Of a stretch of 64,000 nucleotides of DNA, positions 11,782 to 22,300 are shown piece after piece. A program made the position numbers and the translations under genes. Source of the stretch: Saccharum officinarum (lineage: Eukaryota > Streptophyta > Magnoliopsida > Poales > Poaceae). Location: the NCBI GenBank assembly GCA_020631735.1, contig CM036168.1:99242932-99306931 (forward strand), written 5' to 3'. Under the pieces are notes generated by a model. It was not told the DNA's origin. It worked only from the letters and a program-made list of their open reading frames with translations, and made no database searches. Each line of letters starts with the position of its first letter. The stretch's first letter is position 1.

Positions 11782-14596
11782 TAGCCTTTAGCAACCAACC
11801 TCGCTTTATACCTTGCTGGTTCACTAGGAGAAATACCCTCATTTCTTTTATAAATTCATTTGCAACGGACAGGCTTTTTATTCTTGGACAATTTCACTAA
11901 ATCCCATGTACCATTCTTTTCAAGTGACTCCATCTCATCTTGCATAGCGGTCATCCAATTATTGCGATCAGCAGAAGTCATATGCTCAGAATAATTAGAA
12001 GGTTTTGAATTACCTTCAATCTCTTCTGCAACACTCATAGCATAAGCAACATTGCATTCTTCAATATACCTTTTAACAGGCTTTGGCTGTCTTCTAGACC
12101 TATCAACAACAATAGAACGTTGTGGAGACTGCACAACTAGAGAAGAATGCTCAACAACAGAAGAATCATCAACAATTAGAGAATTTTTAGCAATAGGTGC
12201 ATCTAGCACAACAACATTATCAACATCTGGTGAATCAATTAAGTGCTCCACCTGCACACTTATTTTCTCTCCCAAAACAGGAGCATCAATAGAAGGATTA
12301 TCAACAAACATAACAGTCTCATTAAAGATAACATTCCTGCTAAGCATAACCTTCTGAGTCTGGTGATTCTACAATTTATAACCTTTAACAGCATGTTGAT
12401 AACCAATAAAAATGCATTTAACAACTCTAGGCTCTAATTTACTATTATCAACATGAGCATAAGCAGTACAACAAAAAACTCTCAATTGTGAATAATCAGC
12501 TGGAGAACCATACCATACCTCAATTGGAGTTTTATTATCAAGAGGAATAGAGGGTGAACGGTTAATAAGATAGCAAGCAGTGAAAGCGGCTTCAGCCCAA
12601 AAACGCCTATTCAAGCCAGCATTAGACAACATGCAACGGGCCCTAGAGATGATAGTTCTGTTCATACGCTCAGCTACACCATTCTGTTGAGGCGTATAAG
12701 GAATAGTGTAGTGCCTAACAATGCCTTAAGACTTGCAATAGGTATTAAACTCATTAGAACAGAATTTCATCCTATTATCAGTAAGCTTTTTAACCTTCTT
12801 TTCAGTTTGATTTTCAATCATAATCTTTCACTCTTTAAATGCTAAAAATGCTTCTGATTTATGCTTCAAGAAATAAGACCATACCTTACGAGAACAATCA
12901 TCAATGATTGTAACATATAACGAGAACCACCAAAAGAAGGCTTGCGAGACGGTCCCCATAAATCAGAATGCACATAATCAAGAATACATTTAATTTTATG
13001 TGTAGAGATATTAAATGACACCCTCTTGTGTTTGCCAAACACACAATGCTCACAAAACTTCAACTTACTGATGCTATGTTCATCAAGAAGTCCTCTCTTG
13101 CACAATTCATGCAAGTCTTGCTCACTCACATGTCCAAGACGCTTATGCCAAAGATCAGTAGCATCCGAATTAGATGATGAATTGGAAATTACAACGGCAT
13201 CACCTGTAATTGTAGTACCACAAAGACGATATAAATTTAGAGATTTTAATTCACCTTTCATCACAATGAAAGAACCTTTAGACACCTTTAATACTCTATC
13301 TCCACCGGAGTACTTGTACCCTTTAGCATCAAGAGTACTGAGAGAAATAAGATTCTTGCTCATGCTAGGAATATGCCTCACGTCAGCCAATGTTCTGACA
13401 ATGCCATCATATATCTTAATCTGAATGGAACCAATGCCAACAATATCACGTGGACTGTTATCACTCAATCTAACAGAACCTCCACCTTGGAGAGAATCAT
13501 AGGTGACAAACCAATCTCTATTAGTGCATATATGAAAAGAAGCAGCGGAATCAAGAATTCATTCATCATCACTATTAGCACATCCAGCAAAAGCAGCAAG
13601 CGAATCACCATCGGAATAATCTGCCTTAGAAGCAGCAACAGAAGCATTACCTTCATCATTGGGTTTACCTTTCTCTCTATATGTGCTAGTTCTCTTCTCT
13701 TTATTCTTCAATTTCAAACAATCCTCGATAAAGTGATTATCCTTCTTGCAATACTTGCAGAATTTATCACCTCTACCTCGAGACTTTGATCGGCCTTTGT
13801 AACGATTAGAACTTTTGCCTCTCTTGCCATTGTTTAATTTATTTTCTGTCCTTCCACGAACAGACAACGCTTCTCCTTTAGAAGCAGAACCTTCAGAAGA
13901 CACCATCAATTTCATCTTTTCCTTGGCATGCAACGCCTCACAGACCTCATCAAGAGTTAGTGTATTATGGCTATATAATAAAGTATCTCTGAAGTTTGAA
14001 AAGGAACTAGGCAAAGAGCACAAAAGAATCAGACCTAAATCCTCATCATCATATTCTACCTCCATAGTCTGTAGATCAGAAACGATCTCCTTGAAGACCG
14101 TCAGACGGTTAATCACAGAACCACCCTCTTGCAACTTGTGCGAATACAACTTCATCTTCATATGCATCTTGCTTGTCAAATCCTTAGACATGCAAATTGA
14201 CTCTAACTTGAGCCATAGAGCAGCTGCAGTTTTCTCATGTAGATAATCTTGCAAAATATTATTTGAAAGATAAAGCTAAATTTGAGTCAAGGGCTTACGA
14301 TCTTTCTTTTTCTCATCATCGGTTCAAGATTTAGAATCCTTGTTACCGAATTTATCAAGAGCATCATCAACATCAACCTGCGTAAGAATAGCCCGCATCT
14401 TGACTTGCCATAGAGCGAACCTTGTATCACGATCCAGTTGAGGAATATCATATTTCACTGAAGACATGGTGAATAAATAATAGCAATGACCAGAAGAAAA
14501 TAATCTGCAGAAAATCTGGAAACGTCTCGTATGCACGAAACAATAAAATCTACAGTCTGGTACACTTGGTGTGTACAAATAGCAAAGAACTGCCAA
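11782..14596 (-). pseudogene. Tork-like Ty1/copia gag-pol, broken and truncated
   Basis: Minus-strand pieces give, in order: gag start (14468 down, MSSVKYDIPQLDRDTR), gag body and CCHC knuckle (13559-14254, CKYCKKDNHFIEDC), protease (ILDSAASFH near 13550), GAG-pre-integrase and integrase (12369-13468) and the start of reverse transcriptase (to about 11785, ending LVAKGYA). The frame is broken by stops where a tryptophan codon is expected (after RCK, before ILDSA, in KS-TDDEKK, after GYKL) and one CAG-to-TAG, plus an integrase deletion. The sequence stops at the Tat LTR; the 3' half must lie left of the window. The family resembles Tork/Tnt1. Confidence 0.87.
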
Positions 14597-15134
14597 AGGG
14601 AAATCTCCTGGTACGAATCACCGTGTGCACTAGCACAAAAAAATTCACCATTTTTTTTATTTCCAACTCACGATCACCAACAGGCAACAGCGGTCAAACG
14701 CCTTGATATCCACATGCACAGAAGAAAAATCACGATGAACTTCACCTCCTCACGAACGCACCTGATCGGCCTGAACTTGATGACGCCTCGATCCACGTGA
14801 TCTGAACTACTGTTCATGGCAGCAGCAAACAAATCTTGGCGGCACTGGAACTCAGCGTATGGACGCAGCGGAACACGCCGGGATGCGCAGCTTTTCAGGG
14901 CCACCACGAAATCGACTTGAACTCTGCGCCAACAAACGGATAAAAAAAAATCCGTCCTCGATTCTGCCTTGGCTGAGAGAGGAAGCAGCAACGCGCCGAT
15001 CAGATCGGCACAGATTGATGACGGCGCAAACACGACTTCGATTTGCAGATGAATTTCGACGGCGGTGGCGGTTGACGAACGGGACGAAACCCTAACCTTT
15101 TTTTTCAATCTCGTGTCTGGCTCTAGATACCACT
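14597..15134 (-). other. leader region of the Tork-like element with primer-binding site
   Basis: This untranslated stretch lies between gag and the 5' LTR. The minus strand has TGGTATCTAGAGCC next to the LTR end (about 15119-15132), an initiator tRNA-Met type primer-binding site with one extra base. Confidence 0.65.
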
Positions 15135-15406
15135 TGTTAAGAAATAATGCAAATCAAGATCAAACACGAGACACAGATTTTTACGTGGAAAACCCTTGCG
15201 GGAAAAAACCACGGGCGCCAACCGACGATCTTCACTATATGGAGAGAGTTTACAGAACGCAGGGAATACAATGAGTCGTCAGCTCTTCCCGTGCGGCTTA
15301 CAAGATGTATTTATAGGACGGACTGACTGCAGTCAAATACAGAAACAAATCCGCTAATAAACATGACCGAACCGTGGGCCCTCCAGGTGTCCCCACAAGA
15401 CCAACA
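15135..15406 (-). repeat. 5' LTR of the Tork-like copia element (about 272 bp)
   Basis: The + strand runs from TGTTAAG at 15135 to CCAACA at 15406, so the element-strand LTR starts TGTTGG and ends TTAACA. A TATA-like CTATAAATA is on the minus strand near 15310. The outer boundary is inferred from TG/CA ends only, because the partner LTR is not in the window. Confidence 0.7.
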
Positions 15407-16389
15407 TTATAATTCGGATCATATTCCAACGATTATTATCACACCTATAAGTGCAAAAACTATCCTTTCATGATCATCATATGTTTGCACGGTGCACGGG
15501 GTAACCCATTGCAGCAGAAGCGTTTTGTTTTTCTCTTGTGCGTTGTGTCTGCTAGCCCTGTTTGTTTCGCTGAAATTTGGCTTAGGCTGATGCTTATGCT
15601 GATTTGTGATGAGAGGAAAACACCGTTCGTTCCCTAAAAAGTACTACTGAAGTTCAAGTTTATAGGGTGATAGGTGAACAATCATCCTCGAGTCATCTAG
15701 CCTACTTTTCCAGTAATTACATCCAGCAAATCAAGACAAGATATATTCGAACGTAGTATTCACGTTTACTTTTCGTTATATACGAATGTTCAAGTATAGT
15801 AATACGTATATACCTTTCCAGTCCAGTTCGGCAGCTCCACGCTTGTACTATTCAGTACGTATCCATGAACCCATTCTACTTCAGACAAGAAGAAACCAGA
15901 CAGGCTGAAACAGTTTCGGCGTCGGGTGAGCAACAGCAAATTCAGAATCTGTGACGCCTGTGATATGATTAGCTAGCAGCAATAATTTCGTCAGCACGTA
16001 CGCAGGCATGGCCTGCAGTTGCAGGCTGTAGCAGATATTTCTTTCAGTAACATGAGTTTGCTTTCACAACAGCTTGTTGCTATAAAAGGAGGAAACAAGA
16101 TGTCCAGCATCTTGCCGGCCGGTTACAATTTCATAGAACCAGAACATCAAAGACTGACAGAAACCTCAGGACGGAAGTAGGGTTGGTACATGTCTACGCT
16201 AAGATATTACAGCAAGATTCCACAAGCTTATATTGTCTGCAAATTTCACTATTTCAGTCTACTAATGCCTAAAATTATCATATCCAAAATAAACAAATTT
16301 CACCTTATAATTGTATAAGCTATCGATGTCCTTCGATTCATGTCAGGGGGAAGGGGAAAAAGGCAGAGGAAGAAATTGAATGGTCGTGA
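15407..16389. other. spacer between the retrotransposon nest and the ALP1-like gene
   Basis: No coding region is recognised. It contains a MITE-like segment at 15556-15655 and the presumed 3' UTR and downstream flank of the ALP1-like gene. Confidence 0.5.
15556..15655. mobile_element. MITE-like repeat, inverted copy at 59,210-59,325
   Basis: About 95 bp from TTTCGCTGAAATTTGGCTTA to AAGTACTACTGAA matches the reverse complement of 59,210-59,325 at high identity. Both contain GAGAGGAAAACAC. Related, more decayed words are at 52,490-52,640 and 59,370-59,455. I could not define terminal repeats or target duplications, so the class is open. Confidence 0.55.
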
Positions 16390-19300
16390 TCATTCCGGTA
16401 ATTGGCTGCTGAGCCGACTGACATACTGGCAGAGCAGGTCTCTCTGGGTGACGGCGCTATCGTCTGCCACATTGCTGACCTGCTGCCTGTAGCCGTCATC
16501 GTGATTGTGGGACGACGGCATCCGATCCCTCATGGCATCTTCAAGGTCGATCATGATGTTGGTGAGCAAGCAGCAGGCGTAGATGATCCTGGGCAGCCTA
16601 TGCTTGTCCGGCCTCCACAGCTCTCCGTTGAGCACCCGCCACCGATCCTTCAGATTGGCCAGGGCACCTTGCACCACCATTCTCGTCGCAGTGTGACACT
16701 TGTTGAATTCCATTTTCTCTGCAGATAGACCGTGCTCTTGGTATGGAGTCACCAGCCATGGAAGGAGAGGGTAGCTGGGATCCCCAACAATGTATTCCCT
16801 GACCATTGACCCTGCTGGTTCTCCAGGAAGCACCATTTGCCCAGTCAGCCTTGAGCCTTTCTGGCAGAGCCTGTAGAAGCCTGAGGTGCGCAGGATGCAC
16901 GAGTCGTCCAAGCTTCCAGGCCAGCCACTGACAACATCTCTGAACCGCATGTCAGGGTCGACAATGGCCTGCAGGACCATGCTGTTCCTGTTCTCACCGT
17001 CTAGCCAGACATTGCTGCTGGGCTGAGCTGAAGAGCACATGAGGACGTGTGTTGTGTCTATAGCACCACAGCAGTTCGGGAGACCCTGGATCTTCTCAAA
17101 TTTCACTTTGATGGCTACCATCTCCTCAGGGTCAGGCCACTTCAGATGACTAGCAGCGCGCTCCTCCAAACACTCAATGAACTTCCAAGTGATGTTTGAG
17201 ATGGCTGAGTGGTTCATCCCAAAGCGTGTTCCTATGCCCAGAAGTGACTCACCAGTGGTAAGTCTTAGCAGAGCAATGGCGACTTGATCCTCCACACCTA
17301 GAACCACCTTGTCCCCAAACCTGAAATTTCTGTAACTTTGTGTCTTTCTCTTGCAGTCCCCTTTAATCAGAGAACAAAGGTAGTCAAAAGTCTTCCTTGA
17401 CATCTTTAAGGCAGTCTCGAAGTTTTGGCGTTCTTTCGAAGGTTGTCCTGTAAAGGCATCAAACTGAATCATAAATAGAGATATCCTTACCCGAATCACA
17501 ATTTAAAGTTATTGTACAAGCCACCGTATCTAAGACATGAAGGGTGAGAATCTGGAGGATTTAAGTTTATGTTCTGCATAGTTTTTTAGCAAAAGACGAA
17601 CACGTGTGAGACTTCACAGTTAGTTAAAATCTAAAATAATCATGCTTTAGGAAACAGCAGGAAATCAATACAAAGCACTGCATCTGCGACAGTGCACAAA
17701 AGCCCAGCAGCTAATAGACAAGTCAGAAGGCATTATAATGTACGGATATGAATGATTTGTCATTGTTATCAGAAGAAGTTAAGCTGTTTGTATGACAACA
17801 GAAATAAGTTGTACATATGATTGCACAAGATACTTAATTCACGGTTCCAGAGAAAATTGTCAATTGAAAACACACTGCAGTTATAAATATATATCTAAAT
17901 CATGACAATTTAACCCTTCATGCGACCATCTGATTAAATCATACTTCATCCCTCGGTCTGCATCACAGTTGGAACAGGTAACCCAACTGTATCTTTTTAG
18001 CAGTGACTTCAAACTCTGATAATATCACCATTCAGCTTATTGTCAGGACAGATGCTTCCAGGTGATTCAACTAATTTTTAATGATAGGACGTGGTTCAAA
18101 GAGAACACTCCTAGCACAAGAGAGAGTCTAAAACCCATAGCATAATTAAGGGTTTTGCAGTAGGTCTGACCACAATACAGCTTGCTAAATTACTATAGCC
18201 ATCTACAGTAGGTTCAGGCCAACATCTCTTGCTAAATTACTATAGAAAAATGGAGATAGTCCTATGAATCAAAATATTGCAAAGATGACCCTTCATATCA
18301 AATATACGGTTAACTGCACAACTGAGACCAAGGAAGATCACCATCTGTTCGTGACTCTTATAGTAAATTCTTGACCAAATTACAGCTTGCTGAATTACTA
18401 TGGTCATCTACAATACTATGTGTTTAGGCAAAACATCTTTTGGGAGGCTACAAGCCTTCAGACACTGGCTGACTGGTATGGCAGTCTATTATACTCATGC
18501 ACATATTATGTGTTGGAGTATATGTAGGCCCATGAGGCTAAGGCCCATGTGGCCCATGTATGGAACCTATTAAGCTACCCTTCTAGGGTTAGCCCTATCA
18601 ATAGAGAATGGTATATTCCAACATGGTATCAAAGCGGATCGCTGATTCGGGGGTCGCCGGCTGGGATCAGGCGGCCCTGGCTCGCTCGTTCAGCACCATG
18701 GGCCTGACACCTCCGGTCAGTCCCGAGTGGATCGCTGATTCGGGGGCTACCTACCACACTACTCCTGACCCCGGTATACTTTCGTCGGTTCACTCTCCTT
18801 CTTCCTCTCTTCCTTCGTCCATTATGGTCGCGAATGGTTCCTGTATTCCTGTCTCGTCTGTGGGTACCGCCGGTGCTCATGGTTCCTTTCGTCTTCCTGA
18901 TGTTCTTGTTGCTCCTTCTATGGTTCATAATCTTCTTTCTATTCGACGTTTTACAGCTGACAATTCTTGTTCTGTGGAATTTGACTCTTCTGGTCTTACT
19001 GTAAAGGATTTGGATTCCCGGCGTCCTCTGCTCCGATGTGACAGCACCGGGCCCCTTTACACACTTCGCTTCCCGGCGGCTCCTTCGTCTTCTTCGCCGC
19101 CCGTTTTGTCAGCTGCCTTCGTCGCTTCTTCTTCCTCTACCATCTGGCACCGGCGCCTCGGCCATCCTGGACGTGATGCCCTGATACAGCTCAGTCGTAG
19201 CTCTGGTCTTCCATGTACTCGAGCTCATGATGAGCAACTGTGTCATGCGTGCCAATTGGGCCGACATGTTCGTCTTCCTTTTTCTAGTTCTTCTTCTCAT

Positions 19301-22300
19301 GCGGCCCGCATTTTTGATCTTGTACATTGCGACCTATGGACATCACCTATTATGAGCATTTCTGGTTACAAGTACTACCTTGTGGTTGTTGATGATTTTT
19401 CGCATTATTCGTGGACTTTTCCTCTTCGTGCGAAGTCTGATACGTTTACCACGCTCCTCCACTTTTTTACTTGGGTGTCCACTCAGTTCGGCCTCACCAT
19501 CAAGGCCGTCCAGTGTGACAATGGTCGCGAGTTTGATAACTCCGCCGCCCGAGATTTCTTCCTCTCTCACGGTGTTCAGCTCCGCATGTCTTGTCCATAC
19601 ACCTCCTCGCAGAATGGCAAGGCCGAGCGGATGATTCGCACCACTAACGACACCGTGCGTACTCTTCTGTTTCAGGCCTCTCTTCCTGCTCGCTTCTGGG
19701 CTGAGGGCCTGCATACCTCCACCTACCTTCTTAACCGCCTTCCTTCCGCTGCTTGTCCCGCTCCCACTCCTCACCATGCCCTCTTCGGTACCCCGCCTCG
19801 GTATGATCACCTTCGCGTGTTTGGGTGTGCTTGTTACCCCAACACTGCTGCCACTTCTCACAAGCTGGACCCTCGCTCCACGCTCTGTGTCTTCCTCGGG
19901 TACTCCCCAGATCACAAGGGGTATCGCTGCTTTGACCTTACCTCCCGACGTGTTCTCATCTCGCGTCATGTGGTGTTCGATGAGTCCGTCTTTCCCTTTT
20001 CCAGCACCACTACACCTCCGGTTCCTGACCCACCCGATCTGTTTCCCACTGACCCGGTGGTCCAGCCACCTGTTTCGTGGTCTCCTGCAGGTACCGCCTC
20101 GCCGCGTTCTCCGCCGGCCACCGGTCCCGGCTCCTCTGCGAGTCCGGGCCCCTCGTCCTCCGGCGCGGCCCCGTCTTATCCAGTGGGTGCAGCCCCGGGG
20201 CCTACGTCCCCCGCTTCTGCCCCGGGGGGTCGTGCCGGTTACCGACGACGGATCCTGTCTCGGCACCTGCCCCGGCGCCTCCGTCGAGGTTCGCCGCGCC
20301 GGTACGGGTATACCAGCGCAGGCCGCGGCCACCGCCGCTCGTGGTCCCTTCTCCACCGGGGACACCGACACCACCGCCACTGTCTCCGCCGGCCCGTGGT
20401 GTCCCGCCGGTCTACCACCCGCCGCTACTTCACCGACACCCGCGGCATGTTCACCCGATGGTGACACGACACGCGGCTGGCACCCTGCCGCCTCGTGTCC
20501 TCGAGGCTTCGACCCGCGACACGGTGGTCTCTCCGGTACCCTCCTCCGTCCGCGACGCCCTGTTGGACCCTCACTGGCGCCGCGCGATGGAAGAGGAGTA
20601 CGCCGCGCTACTCGCCAACCAGACGTGGGAGTTGGTGCCCCGTCCGCCGGGCGCCAATGTCGTCACCGGCAAGTGGATTTGGACTCACAAGCGCCGAGCG
20701 GACGGTTCTCTCGAGCGCTACAAGGCTCGATGGGTCCTCCGGGGTTTCACTCAGCGCCCTGGCGTCGACTACGATGAGACCTTCAGCCCGGTGGTCAAGC
20801 CGGCTACCGTCCGTACCGTGCTATCACTGGCACTTGCTCGGTCTTGGCCCGTCCACCAGCTGGACGTCAAGAACGCCTTCCTCCACGGCCTTCTTACCGA
20901 GACGGTGTACTGCAGTCAGCCGGCGGGGTTCGTCGACACCACCCGTCCTGACATGGTCTGCCGGCTCAACAGGTCCCTCTATGGCCTCAAGCAGGCACCT
21001 CGGGCGTGGAACCACCGGTTTGCTGCTTTCTTGCTGACACTGGGGTTCATGGAGGCCAAGTCTGATACGTCCCTGTTCGTCTACCACCATGGGGCCGACA
21101 CTGCTTACTTGTTGCTCTATGTTGATGACATTGTCCTCACCGCCTCCAGCGAGCATCTTCTCCGCCGGATCATTGCAGCTCTCCAGCAGGAGTTTGCGAT
21201 GAAGGATCTGGGTGAGCTCCACCACTTCCTCGGTGTCACTGTTGAGCACCGTCCTGCTGGGCTCCTTCTTCACCAGAGGCAGTACACGCGGGATATCCTG
21301 GAGCGGGCTGGGATGTCTGATTGCAAGCCCTGCTCCACCCCGGTCGACATTCAGGGCAAGCTGTCTGAGGCTGAGGGACCACCGGTGGACGACCCCACTG
21401 CGTACAGGAGTCTTGCCGGGGCCCTTCAGTACCTCACCTTCACCCGGCCGGACATCACCTATGCAGTTCAGCAGGTCTGCCTCCACATGCATGATCCCCG
21501 GGAGCCTCACCTCATGGCTCTCAAGCGTCTCCTCCGCTACCTCCGGGGTACACTCGACTACGGCCTCCTCCTACACCGGGCCTCCTCCACCGACCTCGTC
21601 GTCTACACCGACGCTGACTGGGCCGGGTGTCCGGATACTCGCCGCTCCACCTCCGGCTACGCCGTCTTCCTGGGCGGCAACCTGGTGTCCTGGTCGTCCA
21701 AGCGCCAGCCGGTGGTCTCCCGGTCCAGCGCTGAGGCCGAGTACCGCGCCGTTGCGAACGGTGTGGCAGAGGCCGCCTGGCTCCGGCAGCTGCTTGCGGA
21801 GCTGCACGCTCCACCCTCCCGGAGCACACTGATCTACTGCGACAATGTCAGTGCGGTCTACCTCTCCACCAACCCCATCCAGCACCAGCGGACGAAGCAT
21901 GTGGAGATCGACCTACACTTTGTCCGTGATCGGGTGGCCATGGGCGAGGTGCGGGTCCTTCATGTTCCGACGACTTCTCAGTTCGCGGACATCTTCACCA
22001 AGGGCCTCCCGTCCTCGACCTTCGCCGAGTTTCGCTCCAGCCTCAACGTCACCGGTGGCTAGTTGCGTCTGTGGGGGGGGTTGTGTGTGTTCTTTCTTGT
22101 TCAGCCTCGAACTCCGCTGCGTCGGTAGTTCAGACTGCGGGGGGGTGTTGGAGTATATGTAGGCCCATGAGGCTAAGGCCCATGTGGCCCATGTATGGAA
22201 CCTATTAAGCTACCCTTCTAGGGTTAGCCCTATCAATAGAGAATGGTATATTCCAACATTATGAAGAATGTGTGATGAATCTAAATAATTCTAGGGTGAT

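Larger units (their letters stand above)
18511..22258 (+). mobile_element. young gag-less Ty1/copia element in the ALP1-like intron
   Basis: The 113-bp LTRs at 18511-18623 and 22146-22258 are identical and start TGTTGGAG and end CCAACA. A primer-binding site (TGGTATCA) starts at 18624, and a G-rich polypurine tract (GCGGGGGGG) precedes the right LTR. The perfect TTATG target duplication and identical LTRs mean a recent insertion. At 3,748 bp it is about 1 kb short for a copia element because gag is missing: protease begins about 100 bp after the primer-binding site. Such an element would need gag supplied in trans. Short LTRs and protein motifs suggest the Ale/Retrofit-Hopscotch group. Confidence 0.94.

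Noticed and set aside
19343..20467. 374-codon minus ORF
   Set aside because: Antisense of the young copia integrase; low-complexity translation and no family match.
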